The notes beneath the pieces were generated by a model that saw only the letters and a program-made list of their open reading frames with translations, had not been told where the DNA came from and made no database searches. Shown here in pieces: positions 21,933-37,668 of a stretch of DNA of 64,000 nt (position 1 is its first letter; the number at the start of each line of letters is the position of its first letter). The stretch is from assembly GCA_963691705.1 (NCBI GenBank), contig OY829541.1, positions 57,397,931 through 57,461,930 on the forward strand. The letters run 5' to 3'. This DNA comes from Viola odorata (lineage: Eukaryota > Streptophyta > Magnoliopsida > Malpighiales > Violaceae). The position numbers and the translations under genes are program-made.

Positions 21933-24900
21933 CTAGGTCCCGAGTGCAGGGTCTTCAACCCTCATCTCTTCGTGGGTCGAGGGCTTGAATCCTTCATAGA
22001 AAGGTTTCAGCCTATGACCATTGACCTTGAATGGCGCATCATTTTGTATATTCTGAATTTCGATTGCTCCATGGTTGAAAACGGCGGTGATCTTGTACGG
22101 TCCCGTCCATTTGGACTTTAATTTTCCTGAAAAAATTCGCAAACGGGAGTTATACAATAAGACTTTCTGCCCCACAGTAAAGGTCTTGATGATGAGATGC
22201 TTGTCGTGTTGGGCTTTGGTTTTGTCTTTATAAATCATGGAATTTTCATAAGCATCCCCCCGAATTTCTTCAAGCTCTTGAATCTGTAGGGAGCGGTCCT
22301 TGCCTGCCAAGTTAAGGTCCAAATTAACTTTCTTGATGGCCCAAAACGCCTGGTGTTCGATCTCAACCGGGAGGTGACATGGCTTGCCATAGACTAACCG
22401 ATATGGTGTCATACCAATCGGGGTCTTGAATGCAGTTCGGTAGGCCCATAATGCATCTCCTAACTTGAGACTCCAATCCTTTCGGGACTGATTAACAGTC
22501 TTTTCCAAGATGGCTTTGATTTCTCGATTCGAGACCTCTGCTTGGCCATTAGTTTGGGGGTGATAAGCTGTAGATACTCGATGGGTCACTCCATATTTGT
22601 TAAGTAAAGAGGAGACCATTCGGTTGCAGAAATGTGTCCCTCGATCACTGATGAGGGCTCTCGGGGTCCCGAATCGGTTGAAGATATTGGTCCTGAGGAA
22701 GTTTGCTACCACTCTTGAATCATCTGTCTTGGTGGCGATGGCTTCAATCCACTTGGAAACATAATCTACTGCAAGTAAGATATATGTGTTCCCGAATGAA
22801 TTTGGGAAGGGACCCATGAAGTCGATGCCCCAAATATCAAAAATTTCGCAAGCTAGGATGTTGTTCAAGGGCATTTGATTCCTGGCCCCTATGTTTCCCA
22901 TTGCTTGACATCTAGGGCAAGAGGCACAAAATAGATAGCTGTCCTTGAAGATTGATGGCCAATAGAGACCGGCATTCAAGACCTTGAGTGCGGTTTTCTT
23001 GGCAGCAAAATGCCCTCCTTCCGTGGTGGAATGACAGAACTTGAGGATTGACGGGACTTCATCCATCGAAACACAGCGTCTAAGGATCTGATCGGAGCAA
23101 TATTTCCATAAGTAGGGGCTGTCCCAAACATAGAACCTTGCTTGTCTCCGGATTCTGTTTTGTTGAGCACTCGAGGCCTCGAATGGAAAGGCACCGGTGG
23201 CACAAAAATTAGCAATGTCTGTGAACCATGGAAAACTTGCTGCTTCAGCTAGGCATAAATATTCATCTGGAAAATTATCTCGGATGGCCACTCGGGAGTC
23301 ATCTTCTTGGTTCGGGAGTCTGCTCAAGTGGTCCGCAACAGAATTTTCCGTTCCCTTCTTATCTTTGATGACTAAATTGAATTCTTGGAGCAAGAGGATC
23401 CATCGGATAAGTCGAGGCTTGGCGTCTGCCTTCTTGAGTAGGCATCGAAGAGCTGAGTGGTCGGAATAAACTATCACTTGGGTACCCAAAAGGTACTGCC
23501 GAAACTTATCAAGGGCATAGACAATGGCCAAAAGCTCTTTCTCCGTCGTGGTGTAGTTTTGTTGTGCGGGATCCAGCAACTTGGATGCATAATAAATAAC
23601 GTAGGTCTCCTTATCTTTCTTCTGCCCTAGAACAGCTCCTAATGCTTGGTTGCTAGCATCACACATGATTTCGAAAGGGAGTGTCCAGTCGGGGGCTCGA
23701 ATGATAGGAGCAGAAATAAGCTTGGCCTTCAAGGTCTCGAATGCTGTTTTGCACTCTTCGTCAAATATAAATTCCACATCCTTGTGCAGTAGCCGACACA
23801 TAGGTTGAGATATCTTGGAGAAATCCTTGATAAACCTCCTATAAAAACCTGCATGGCCAAGAAAAGAGCGCACATCTCGAATATTCGAGGGGTAAGGCAA
23901 GGTCTCGATAACTTGAATTTTAGCTTTGTCAACTTCAATGCCTTTACTGGACACAATGTGGCCTAAGATAAGACCTTGATCAACCATAAAATGACATTTT
24001 TCAAAATTAAGCACAAGGTTAGTGTCCACACATCTTTGTAAAATTTTTTTCAAATTCGAGAGGCATTCGGAAAAGGAGTTACCATAGACGGTGAAGTCAT
24101 CCATGAATACCTCGATGCATTCCTCTACAAATTCTGAAAAGATGCTGACCATACATCTCTGAAATGTGGCAGGAGCATTGCATAATCCAAAAGGCATGCG
24201 TCTATAGGCAAAGGTCCCGAATGGGCATGTGAAAGTAGTCTTTTCCTGGTCTTCAAGGGCTACTGGAATTTGGTGGAAGCCCGAATACCCATCCAAACAA
24301 CAATAATGCGTCTTGCCTGCGAGACGCTCTAACATTTGATCTATGAAGGGCAGTGGGAAATGGTCTTTCCGGGTGGCCTCGTTCAAGCGCCTATAATCAA
24401 TGCATACACGCCAACCATTCTGGATTCGGGAGGGGATTGGCAGACCTTCGGGACCTGGAATGATTGTGATGCCTGTCTTCTTCGGGACCACTTGAACGGG
24501 ACTGACCCACTTGGAATCAGAAATAGGGTAGATAACTCCTGCATCGAGCAATTTCAGGATCTCTTTCTTGACTACTTCCATCATAGGAGGGTTCAAACGC
24601 CTTTGAGGCTGCCGGATAGTCTTGCTATCCTCTTCTAGATGGATTCGATGGGTGCATAGAGATGGGGACAGACCCTTGATGTCTGCAATAGTCCATCCAA
24701 TGGCTCCTTTAAAATTCTTTAGAAGCTCCACTAATTCAAGCTCTTGAACCGCCTCCAATTTGTTGGAAATGATGACCGGGAGGGATTCCTTCTCCCCAAG
24801 ATAGGCATATTTTAAATGTGAGGGTAGCTCTTTAAGTTCAAGGTCTGGAGCTTTTATCAGAGAAGGGGTGAGTCGCACATAATCTTCACATTCGGGGGCT

Positions 24901-27488
24901 TCATTCGGGAGCTCGAATGATAGAAAAGGATTTTCTTCCAAGGCTGCTACTACTGAACTTAATTCAGTGGGGATGTCAAGGGATGATGCCATCTCTTTCA
25001 AGGCTTCAGTGGTCAGACTTCGGTTAAGAGCCAGCTTCAAGGGCTCGACAGAATTTAGCTCATCAATTTGCTCAATAAAAGGATCGACGACATCAACAAA
25101 ATTCACACTTGAAAAGTCGGATGGGTACTTCATTGAGTCCAGCATGTTGAAGCGGATAATTTCTCCATCAAACTCAAGGGATATGGAAGCTTCATAGACA
25201 TCAATCTTGGCGCGAGCAGTGGCCAAGAATGGGCGTCCCAAGAGTAGATCCGAAGATTTAGTGGTTGCTGGATTTTCCATCGAAAGTACATAGAAGTCTG
25301 CTGGAAATAGGAATTCTCCTATTTGGACCAGAACGTCAGTGACTATTCCTTCGGGATGGACAACAGAGCGGTCAGCAAGTTGAATAACCAAGTTGGTCTC
25401 CTTCAAGGGCCCGAGTCCAAGGCTGTTATAAATAGTCAAGGGCATAACATTGATTCCGGCCCCCAAATCACACATAGCCTTCCCAATATCGATGGTTCCA
25501 ATTCTGCAAGGAACCGTAAACATCCCTTGATCCTTGCACTTGGGCGGGATCTTGTGTTGGATGTGGGCGGTCAAGTTAGCCCCCACACTTATCCTATTCA
25601 CTTCGGTGAATTTGTTTTTGTTGGTGCAAAGTTGCTTGAGGAACTTTGCATATCGAGGTATGTTTTTGATGGCCTTGAGGAGAGGAATATTGATAATGAC
25701 CTTGCTGAAAGTCTCAAAGATGTCCCGATCTTCTTCTTCTCTCTTCTTTTTGAGCAAACGTTGAGGAAACGGGGGCTCGAGTACCTTGGTAATGAATTCT
25801 CGAGAGAACTCTTCTTCCAAGGGCTGTTTTTGGTGCTGTTGTTTTTTCTTACATCGATCCTTCGTGCTAGTGAAGAAGTGGTCAAGAACAGGGTCATTGA
25901 AGCGAGACTTATTTGGTTGTTCAGTGGGCTGATCTAGAGGTGGTTGTGCACTGCTGCTACACTCGGGACCTTGAACATCATTATCAGATTCGGGACCTTG
26001 AAAGGTCCGGGTGGAATTGGGATCTGGATTAACTCGAGAGGGTAACTCAAGACCACTTCTAAGGTTCATAGCACATGCTTCATGCTTCGGGTTGGGTTCT
26101 GTCTGCCCTGGGAATCTTCCACCATTTTTTATCTCCTTCATTTCAGTCATGAGGGTCCGAAGCATTTTGTTCATTTCTGCTATCTGTTTCATTTCGGGAG
26201 AGGGTTCCTCCTTCGGGGGCATTGTGAAATTCTGGTCTTGAGGTGGTTGCCTCTGATATTGATAATTCTGAAAATTCGGCCTAGGTTTGAAGTTTTGCAT
26301 GTTGAAAGGAGGAGGATTGTTTCCATAAGGATTTTGTCCGTATTGATGGCTAGGTCCAGCCTGCTGGTTGTTATTCCATCCATAGTTGGGCTGTTTCCAG
26401 CCTTGATTTTGGTTCTGACCATACGGGGCCTGGAATCCTCCAGCGGCATTCACGGGCATTTCTTCAGGAATAAATGGGCAAGCATCGGTAGGGTGGTCTG
26501 AAAGCTGACAGATTTGGCAGGCCTTGAGCTGGACTGGATGTCCCGAAGCCATGTTCTGCAGCATACCAGTGATGGTTGCTAGTTGGTTCTCCATAGCAGC
26601 TGTTCGGGCGTCTTGAACGCTGTCAGAGTTGTTGAGCTGGAGGTTGTTCTTAGCCATGAGCTCGATGGTGTCCTTGGCGGCAGCTGGTGTTAGTCTAGTA
26701 ATGGATCCACCGGCAGCAGCGTTTAGCAAGGCCTTGTCTCGGCCCTTGAGTCCTTCACAAAAATATTGCATGAGGGCATGCTCGGACAGATTATGCGAGG
26801 GGCATAAGGTTTGCATCTTCTTGAAGCGTTCATAGTATTGCTCTAGATTTTCCGTGTCTTTTTGAAAGATAGACACTAGCTGCTTTCGGGTTACCATGGC
26901 AATAGAAACTGGATAGTACTTGTCCGTAAAGGCTTTGGACATTTCAGCCCATGAGCTAATGGATTGTGGTTGCAAGTCATAGAACCAGTCGAGAGCATCG
27001 TCCTTGAGGGACCACATAAAGGCACGGAGTTTGGCATGCTCGACAGTGACGTTGTGGGGCTTCATGGCATCACAAATGGAATGTAATTGCTGGAGATGAC
27101 GGTGGGGATTCTCCTTGGCCAGCCCTCGAAAAAGGGGCAGGTGATGCATGGTGGCAGATTTGAGTTCCCAGTCATTCGGGACCACTGGCCAGACAATACA
27201 ACTGGTCGGGGCCTCGGGGGCAGCATTGAACTCATCGATGGTTTGGATTACTGGTGGGATTGGTGGAATATCATTCCCTTCAAGACCGTGATGGTCCATG
27301 TTGGGTACTTCTGGAGGAACAGGTGGTGGGTCTTCGGGGTCTCGAGTGTCTTCAAGGGTAAAAAGACGTTCGAGGTCCCGAATACAAGGATTTGAATTTG
27401 ATCTTTGGGCTTGTTGTCGAAGTCCTCTTTCTGTTCTAGTGAGCTCAAGATCAAGGGGGAGTAGCACTGGTGCCGATCTCCTGGTCAT
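21933..27488 (-). CDS. gag-pol: Athila Gag-Pol polyprotein, intact, 1851 aa
   Basis: Gag (about 120-320) has [30 protein letters not shown] and [15 protein letters not shown] knuckle, [14 protein letters not shown], lies near 322. The aspartic protease is near 670 ([14 protein letters not shown]). The reverse transcriptase runs about 950-1250, with [40 protein letters not shown] and the catalytic FMDD near 1130. RNase H has [30 protein letters not shown] and [10 protein letters not shown]. The integrase includes [21 protein letters not shown] and [17 protein letters not shown]. No chromodomain is seen, which fits the Athila lineage. There are no stops or frameshifts, and all catalytic motifs checked are present. 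The start at 27488 lies about 55 bp after the LTR. Confidence 0.96.
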   Translation of the reverse strand: MTRRSAPVLLPLDLELTRTERGLRQQAQRSNSNPCIRDLERLFTLEDTRDPEDPPPVPPEVPNMDHHGLEGNDIPPIPPVIQTIDEFNAAPEAPTSCIVWPVVPNDWELKSATMHHLPLFRGLAKENPHRHLQQLHSICDAMKPHNVTVEHAKLRAFMWSLKDDALDWFYDLQPQSISSWAEMSKAFTDKYYPVSIAMVTRKQLVSIFQKDTENLEQYYERFKKMQTLCPSHNLSEHALMQYFCEGLKGRDKALLNAAAGGSITRLTPAAAKDTIELMAKNNLQLNNSDSVQDARTAAMENQLATITGMLQNMASGHPVQLKACQICQLSDHPTDACPFIPEEMPVNAAGGFQAPYGQNQNQGWKQPNYGWNNNQQAGPSHQYGQNPYGNNPPPFNMQNFKPRPNFQNYQYQRQPPQDQNFTMPPKEEPSPEMKQIAEMNKMLRTLMTEMKEIKNGGRFPGQTEPNPKHEACAMNLRSGLELPSRVNPDPNSTRTFQGPESDNDVQGPECSSSAQPPLDQPTEQPNKSRFNDPVLDHFFTSTKDRCKKKQQHQKQPLEEEFSREFITKVLEPPFPQRLLKKKREEEDRDIFETFSKVIINIPLLKAIKNIPRYAKFLKQLCTNKNKFTEVNRISVGANLTAHIQHKIPPKCKDQGMFTVPCRIGTIDIGKAMCDLGAGINVMPLTIYNSLGLGPLKETNLVIQLADRSVVHPEGIVTDVLVQIGEFLFPADFYVLSMENPATTKSSDLLLGRPFLATARAKIDVYEASISLEFDGEIIRFNMLDSMKYPSDFSSVNFVDVVDPFIEQIDELNSVEPLKLALNRSLTTEALKEMASSLDIPTELSSVVAALEENPFLSFELPNEAPECEDYVRLTPSLIKAPDLELKELPSHLKYAYLGEKESLPVIISNKLEAVQELELVELLKNFKGAIGWTIADIKGLSPSLCTHRIHLEEDSKTIRQPQRRLNPPMMEVVKKEILKLLDAGVIYPISDSKWVSPVQVVPKKTGITIIPGPEGLPIPSRIQNGWRVCIDYRRLNEATRKDHFPLPFIDQMLERLAGKTHYCCLDGYSGFHQIPVALEDQEKTTFTCPFGTFAYRRMPFGLCNAPATFQRCMVSIFSEFVEECIEVFMDDFTVYGNSFSECLSNLKKILQRCVDTNLVLNFEKCHFMVDQGLILGHIVSSKGIEVDKAKIQVIETLPYPSNIRDVRSFLGHAGFYRRFIKDFSKISQPMCRLLHKDVEFIFDEECKTAFETLKAKLISAPIIRAPDWTLPFEIMCDASNQALGAVLGQKKDKETYVIYYASKLLDPAQQNYTTTEKELLAIVYALDKFRQYLLGTQVIVYSDHSALRCLLKKADAKPRLIRWILLLQEFNLVIKDKKGTENSVADHLSRLPNQEDDSRVAIRDNFPDEYLCLAEAASFPWFTDIANFCATGAFPFEASSAQQNRIRRQARFYVWDSPYLWKYCSDQILRRCVSMDEVPSILKFCHSTTEGGHFAAKKTALKVLNAGLYWPSIFKDSYLFCASCPRCQAMGNIGARNQMPLNNILACEIFDIWGIDFMGPFPNSFGNTYILLAVDYVSKWIEAIATKTDDSRVVANFLRTNIFNRFGTPRALISDRGTHFCNRMVSSLLNKYGVTHRVSTAYHPQTNGQAEVSNREIKAILEKTVNQSRKDWSLKLGDALWAYRTAFKTPIGMTPYRLVYGKPCHLPVEIEHQAFWAIKKVNLDLNLAGKDRSLQIQELEEIRGDAYENSMIYKDKTKAQHDKHLIIKTFTVGQKVLLYNSRLRIFSGKLKSKWTGPYKITAVFNHGAIEIQNIQNDAPFKVNGHRLKPFYEGFKPSTHEEMRVEDPALGT

Positions 27489-27521
27489 ACAAACAAGAAA
27501 AATAAATCAGTCTAGAAACAA

Positions 27522-27539
27522 TCCCCGGCAACGGCGCCA
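27522..27539 (-). promoter_or_regulatory. Athila primer binding site (tRNA-Asp type)
   Basis: The minus strand reads TGGCGCCGTTGCCGGGGA three bases inside the 5' LTR. This is the form complementary to the 3' end of tRNA-Asp that Athila-type elements use. Confidence 0.85.
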
Positions 27540-27542
27540 ATT

Positions 27543-29507
27543 TGATCGTCAGTCAAAAATCAAATGATAATTTATAGTGCCTGAAAATATGTGTGCACAA
27601 TGGATAATGTGTACAGTGGTAGTCAGGGTCGAACACGGGGATTGTGAGAGACTGATTCAAGGTCTTGAGTGAAGTCACAGAACAAAGGCATGAAAAGTAA
27701 CAATCTGGGGGTTTTATGCTTGACTGAAACTAATCAGTCAAGAGAGATTCGGGAGCTAACAATTTTATCTAAGTAAGCAATGCTCGGGGTCCCGAATGTC
27801 ACTTTCGGGGTCCCGAATGGTAAAATAAAGCAAAACAGTAAATAATTCAAGAGTAATAGAACAGAAGGTGGTAATTGATTAATAGCCAAATTAGTAAATC
27901 AGTAAAGGAGACAAGATAATAAAACAGAGGAATAATAAACACAAATAATCAATCAGAGAAGATTCTTAGCAATAGGTGTTCTTGGGTTGCATTCGGGGGT
28001 CCCGATTATCATCAGCACAAAATTATTCTATTCGAGACGTCATAGAAGTGACATAGAGACCAGATTTCTCGGATATCTCCTACTTTTCTCTTAAGAGAAA
28101 CTACCCCCCGTTCTCACATATGAGGTAGTCTTGACAGTTCGCCATCCCTCCAGGCACGAATGCGGGAGGGCAATACTCAACCTGCCCATGAAGATAAGAA
28201 AAGACACAACTGATCCTAAGGGTCCCTCAGTTTGTCAGGCTCGTGACCCCGAATCAATCAACTACTCACCCTATCAATTCAAGACCACTCCTAAGCAGTC
28301 GAGACTAAATAGACGCCTACTCTATCATGCAATTTTCCTCTCGTATTCATCACACAAATGGCAGCATTCACACAAGGTATAAATCGGGTGATCAAGCCTT
28401 TAAACACTCCATGTGAAGTTTTAATAAAAACGATAAGCAATTGAATATAACATCAAGAATATATTAAACACACTTAGGCTTCAAATCTGACCTTGCAACC
28501 CTTGAATCACCCTTGCTAAGAATTAAAGATTTAGCTACTCATGCTTGGATAAAAATAAATAATAATCAAAGAAAGCATAATAATTAAATTAAAAGATTAA
28601 AGGAGGAACACTTGTTTACAAACACCAAATCTGGTTTTAGGCCCAGCAGCCAAGAGTGAAGGAGCTAACAAGAACTAGAAGGAGAAACTAGAGAGAGAAA
28701 TCAGAAACTATCTAAAAATCCTATGTAAAAATCAATGGTAAAAATTACACACTTCAAATTATGCTCTTCCTTGCTTCTATAGTCTCCAATCCGACCAGCC
28801 TCTTCATCTTTCCACTCAAGAGAGATTCTCCAGCTAATGAGAGTTGTCTTCCACTTCTAGGGGACAAGAAAAGCACTAAGGATTAAAATAATCCTTTACT
28901 TGATTAATACTTTAAGTAGCCCATGATATTCTTGAACCAAAGAAGGTGGGAAACATGAAGTTGAGGGAGAAGGGAATATTAGGAGCTGGTCAGGCACGCC
29001 TAGGGACCAGAAGAATAATGAGAATTAAATAATCCTTGGCGCGCGGATTCATGGCAGACTGCCCAGAAATATCTTCGGGGTCCCGAATCCGATTCGGGAC
29101 CCAGGCCGTTTTGTGGACAAGTGACTAGTCTTTCGTGCTACTTCTTCCCGTTGGTCTGGTTGGAAGGTTGTAGCCGTTTCGGATTGTTAGTCGGCCTTGG
29201 GCCGTTTTGGCTGAATCGGACAAGAGCTGATAGTGTCAAATCGGTCAAGAGCCGTTTTAATCAAATCGGACAGAGCCGTTTTAATCAAATCGGACAGAGC
29301 CGTTTTAATCAAATCGGACTCGGGACCTCTACTCGGGACCTTGAACACGAAAACTGCACAAAATGCACCAAAAATGAATCTTTTTGCATAAACTCCCTTT
29401 TCAAGCCTAAATCTGCAATAGTAATGAAAACAAGGGTAAATTAGCAGAATCATACTCTAAATCAAAGGAATAATGGAGGGAAAATCATGCAAAAATACAC
29501 GCTATCA
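27543..29507 (-). repeat. 5' LTR (element sense) of the Athila element, 1965 bp
   Basis: It matches 17644-19632 at an offset of about 9899, apart from having three rather than four 24-bp units near 29250-29320. I saw no other difference when comparing the rows. Confidence 0.93.
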
Positions 29508-29512
29508 GAAAT

Positions 29513-31692
29513 CTACCAGGACTAAAGACCAGTTACCATGACTGCTTTGATTTTATTATTCAACTCGTCCACCGTATAGAAAATTGATTCGATGTGAATG
29601 TCACGTGGTAGCGGTATGAGATTCGAATCTAAATCCTAAACTCGTGAAAACATTTTTCAATTTGATTTTGATTAAATGATTTGTTTGGAAAACATTAATT
29701 AGTTATTGTCAAGGAGAGGGGTAAAATCAACATATTTGAATTTGAGAGAGTCGTATTGTGTGGGTTGTTTGACTTTATTTCATGCTTAATATAATTCAAA
29801 ATGTATTTGGTCCACTAAAAATGACCTACCAAAATTCAACGTGATAATCATGCATTTATACTATAGTTTTCTTCAAAGTTTTGGGTACAATTCTTCATTT
29901 TTTTTAACATACTATCGTAAGTTTCATTTTCATGGTTTCACCTTACTTCACGATACGCTATTTAATTTATTTCGACTTCACATAATTTTAGTTTTAAAAA
30001 AGAATAATACTCGGGATATGATTAAGTTTATCTTTTCTTAATTATGTTATATTATTATTTTTATTTAAATAAATAATAATTAAGTGAATGTGAAGATGAT
30101 GTACATTATTACTCGTTGATAATTGGTAATTACTAACTAGGAACATACTAATGTATGTCTTCCTCTCTTTTTTTACTCTCTTTTTTTTCTTTTTTAAAAC
30201 TCATTACGTGATTTAAAACGCCGAAATGAATTTTCTCTTCCTTTTTTTGCAATTTATATGTTTTTTCACTGTTTTATGTTTTTCCTTTTCTATTTTCACC
30301 CACAAAAATTACCGGTGCTACTTTTATTCAAAGAGGAGACAGGAAAAACTTTGAAAGTGGAAGGGTGGGGCCCAAATGGGTTGAATGGTCAAAAAGAAAG
30401 AAAAGGCAAAAGAGATAAAATAATAAAAAAAAGAAGGAAAAAAAAAAAATACATCACCCAATAACACAGATAACACATAAATGTTTGGGCTAATGTGTTG
30501 ACTGTCTTCAAAACTACACTACCAAACAAACTGTAAAGGAAGCTCCATCAAACCACTTTGTCCTAATTCCACCTCTCTCCTCTCGTCTTCTGTTCTCTCC
30601 TGTCCACCAAAAATCCAAAAATATAACAATTCATGCCCTTCTCCACAAAAATCATGAACCCTCCTCCTCCTTTACTCTTGCCTCCATTTACTGCATCTGT
30701 AAGTTCCTCTTCCTTTTGATTTTTCATTTACAGTACTATCTTTCTTATTTTGTTGGGTGGTTTTTATGTGTTCTCTGTCATAAAGTATGTCTTTTTTATG
30801 TGTTTTAGTTTCTTGGTTTTTACTCTGCTGTTTTGTATGCATTTGGATCTTGCTCTTTTAGGGTTTTTGCTTTTTGTTCTAATGGATCTTAATTGTCTTT
30901 CTTGTTGTTGGGTTTGCTTGATTCCTTTATCATCTCTTTTGCTTTCTTAGGAAATGAGTGTGTGATGAATGTTTCAAAAAAAAAGGTTGGATCTTTGACT
31001 TGGTCTGAAGGTGTGTTCTCTCTGTGTTTTGTGACTGTCTAAAATTTGCATTAATTGAAGTGTTGGCTTAGGCCCTACTTGGAACCCAGTTTGCATATGT
31101 AAGCTTTTTGCTATTTAATTACCATATCAAGCTCCCTCATGACTTAACATTTAACTGTGTATGCACCATGGTAGTTTTAGATTCATTAAATGAGATGGCT
31201 TCATTATGCTAAGCTTAGTTTCTCTTTAAAGATGCATCTAATTTTGGTACTTTAGATCATCTGATTATGGTGTACGTTATGAGTCAGGAGGACACTCTAG
31301 TTTTTAACATTTAACAAGTAATATCGGTATGAATGTTCATATCTATTGAAATATTCATTTTGGTAATGATACAATTTGGTGCTATGCAGTTTAATTGCAT
31401 GTTTCTTGTAAGTTGCATGGATTTTGTTTTAATTTTTTGAAGATTGACATTTGAATTAAACATTATAATGTATTGGTTTGCTGAAAAGATTTACTTTGCA
31501 AGTAAACTTCATTTTGCTTATGCTTATGTGTATGCATGTTGATCGTCATATATTCATAAGTTTGCACATGCTTTTTTTTGTCTCGTATAATGGTTAAACT
31601 TGATTTTTTGTGTGCAGTTGAGCTACTGAATTTATATTGACTTAGGAACGTGAAGTTGCGAGGGCCTCATAAAGATATTCTCTTTTGAGCAA
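29513..31692 (+). promoter_or_regulatory. Upstream region, 5' UTR and 5' UTR intron of the GSK3-like gene
   Basis: 29513-30480 is AT-rich with no gene seen. A CT-rich leader typical of plant 5' UTRs starts near 30560. A likely 5' UTR intron has its donor at CATCT|GTAAGTTCC (about 30700) and its acceptor at TTTGTGTGCAG|TTGAGC (about 31618). Short upstream ATGs occur in the leader, for example near 30633 and 30654. Confidence 0.55.
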
Positions 31693-34615
<2,923 letters not shown>

Positions 34616-37600
34616 TGTTCTTTGTAGCTAGTGTCTCTGCTCCTTGCAGGAATTTTGGGCACATCTGTAGAAAAGTAGCTAGTGTCCATTTGAAGTCGTC
34701 AAGTTGAAGCTGTGTCGAAATGTCGAATGATCTATTAGCCCTGTTCATTTATTCCTTTTCTATATATATATTTTTTTTGAAGTTTATGATCACGATCTAC
34801 TACTACCTCTTTGTAGAGAAGATAAGGAATGCGGATTTAGACTTTGAGGGTATGCTGACCCTTAGTTTTCAGTTAAGACCCGATTGTAACTGTTTATTCA
34901 AACAACATCTATTTTATCAAACTAATATATCTTGCTTCATCATTGCTGTGATTTAACGAGAGTCGAGCTCATTCGTGGTTTTCGCTCAGCAGATCCACAC
35001 GATGCAGCCAGCAGATCAACTGCTTCTGCTCTCAAATGCTCTGTGCAGCTTTTCTTGACCAAGGGTTTTGATAATGTCCATTTAATGATGGAGAGTAGAG
35101 TGGTGGACGTTAGAGTCGTTAAAGTAGTGAAAATTAGATGCCTTTCTGGCTAGTAGGTGTGTCACTAAAAGTTGGAAAAAGTTTTTGGCGTTTGTGCGCG
35201 GGGAACTTGTAGGGTCATATTGAATCTTCTCTCAAGGGTTAGAAACTGTTGAGCGTGCATCTCAACTATCTTACGATTTCCATTTTAGTGCGTCCAGATG
35301 AATCGTCCAAATGTAACGTCACATTCGCAAACTAATATGACATTTGACATAATTGTATGCAAAATCTTTGGATAGACTGTTTTTAGAGATTTTTGATCGT
35401 GAAGTCTTCCAATTTTGCTGCGTAATGGAGACATCACAAACCAGTCATGCGCATACTGTAGCTTATGATGCAATGCAGCCGACTTAGCGGCAACATTTTT
35501 GCTAAAGGAATGATGGGAGTAGTGGCTCGAGTCGGAAAAGGAAACTATTTACTAATATAATTGAACCGGTTCTTGAGTTCTTTCAGATCAGGTTATAGGT
35601 AGTTTTGAATTAGGACATCATTAAATAACACTAAAAAGTTGGTGTAGTTAATGATTATTTTTTATAGTTCGTTTTAATGCCTCTTTTTGTGTCATACTAT
35701 AGCTAGTCAATCCTTGATCTCTCCATGTATAGATTCTTTTACGCTCTTTCTACTTTCTAGGAATAGATGAAGAGATTAGCGAAATGTTCTAGTGAACCAA
35801 GTTTTTGAGAGTTTTCTGGGAAATAAAAGAACAGTCTTTAAACCCACGTTTTGTCAGATTCAGAACCCATCTTTGCCTGATACGCTCATCATTTATCACC
35901 GAAAGAAAATCATGGACAAAGTTCAATCAATTAGGTCGGCTACAGGATATGGCTTCCGGTTCACATGAAGTGGTCTGAACGAAAACTTTCCTTCTCCTTC
36001 TAGGAAAGAAAAAACAAGATTTTGGCCAGGCATTCACCCTCACATCTCCTCATCATCCTTCACTTTTCTAAGAATGTTCTTCTTCTTCTTTTTCCTTCTT
36101 TTTCTTTCTGATCATTTACTCCACGATAGAATTTCCGAAACCAGACCGGACCACTCTCGAAAGTAAGGCTGGTCCTTGGTTGCAACCAACACCCACTTCT
36201 AGTTCCTCTATATTTGTCAAATCAAACCTACACAATTTAAGGGATTGAATTTCTTAGAACCGTACATAGATCAAAATGCATCTTAAATGGCCTCCCATTT
36301 CTGCAAATGGAGTTACAATTTATTTCTTGTGTTGTAAACTAGTGACCAATTTATGTGCATTCTCACAATTTTAATGTTTAGACGACTCTTTCTACTTATT
36401 TTACCCCTCAACTAACATTCGTACTCTAAAAATATCAATTTATAGAAATAATTGATTGGTGTGAGTGGTTTACAACATCACCCTATAAATAAGAGCTCGT
36501 TAGTTTAATGAATCAATCATTATATATCACGAAATTACGTGCTAAGAATATTTTACATTTTAATATGTTAACCGAGCGTGAATAAGATTCGTCATATCTC
36601 GATTAATAAATTTTATTAACGAGAACTTATTAGTACATCACCATTAGTCTATGTCCTTGATTAATATTAGGACAATTCAAGAACATGCCATGGATCAGGG
36701 ATGGATACAAGAACCACTTATGCACATGTTTAAATTACGCTGTCTTGAAAGCTTGAAAAGAAACTGCATGTCCCACAAAAACTCAAAATAACCCCCCACT
36801 CGTGGTAAAACTCCAAACTGATAATTTTTTTATTTTTTTTATCGATAAGCATCCAAACTGCTAGTTAATTTCAAGTCCATAAGCTTTCCTAGTACTAGAG
36901 CTCCATTTCCATGGCGTGATTAATTTAAAACAGATTAGATTATTTCGCTGATTGCAAAACCACTCACCAGCACCAGTATCAACTTTGGAATTCTGCATCA
37001 AAACAGGTATGCTTGTCAAAAATTTATGCATTTATATATTATAATATATAAGAATTGCATGACAAAATATGTTTCAAAAATAACTGAATTGGGGAATTTG
37101 GGACCAGAGAAAGTGAATGTTATGGGAAGAACATGGGAAGTCGGCTTGTTATTCCTTTTACCTTTTTTCCAGAACAGTCATATGCAGCCTCCACCATTCT
37201 CTCTCAAAAAATGAAAAAAAAAAAAAAATCCAACTCCTACATGGAATTGGTCGGTTCCCGCCACCATAACCATTAAAAAAAAAAAAAAAAGCTGTCTTGT
37301 AAGGTAAAACTGTTATCTTCCACTATCAATCTCTCTTATTATAAATATGGCAATCCACCCTTTCTGATTCCTGCATGCTTTCCATACCCAAACTTAGTTA
37401 AATCCTTGAACAACTTGCTCAGGTGGTCAGTTCTTCAGTTTTTTTCTAACACCCAACTCGTTCAACTTCCTACAACCTGGCTGCTTTGTTCTTTTTGTTT
37501 TTGTTGTCAGATAGTCTTTTATTTCATTTGATAACTGCTAAAAGATTGGTAACTGCGAGTTGTTTGTGTCAAAATAATTTTTAAAGTTAGGAGCTTTAAT

Positions 37601-37668
37601 CTATTAGTGACAGTTTCCTCTTTTACTTGCTCTGTTTTCAGACTTGAACTTATTTGAGCTCATCAGGA
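34616..37668. other. Intergenic region between the kinase and pectinase genes
   Basis: The first few hundred bases are the likely 3' UTR of the kinase gene. I recognise no other gene in 34900-37300. Poly-A runs occur at about 37214-37228 and 37275-37290. The end of the region is the promoter of the GH28 gene. Confidence 0.5.
37340..37347 (+). promoter_or_regulatory. TATA box and 5' UTR intron of the GH28 gene
   Basis: TATAAATA sits about 330 bp before the start codon. A likely 5' UTR intron runs from GCTCAG|GTGGTC (about 37422) to TGTTTTCAG|ACTTG (about 37641), which would put the ATG close to the start of the spliced message. Confidence 0.55.

Larger units (their letters stand above)
17644..29507 (-). 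mobile_element. Complete Athila-type Ty3/gypsy retrotransposon
   Basis: The LTRs are 17644-19632 (1989 bp, 3' LTR in element sense) and 27543-29507 (1965 bp, 5' LTR). Both have TG...CA ends, and a GAAAT target duplication flanks the element (17639-17643 and 29508-29512). The order on the minus strand is 5' LTR, tRNA-Asp primer site, one gag-pol ORF, a 2.3-kb non-coding spacer, PPT and 3' LTR. Some Athila elements have an env-like ORF after pol; none is visible here. The main LTR difference I found is one 24-bp repeat unit. With an uninterrupted 1851-aa ORF, the copy is young and may be able to move. Confidence 0.95.

Noticed and set aside
37654..37668. Upstream start for the GH28 protein
   Set aside because: The codon at 37654 is TTG; the first in-frame ATG (37669) directly precedes a good signal peptide.
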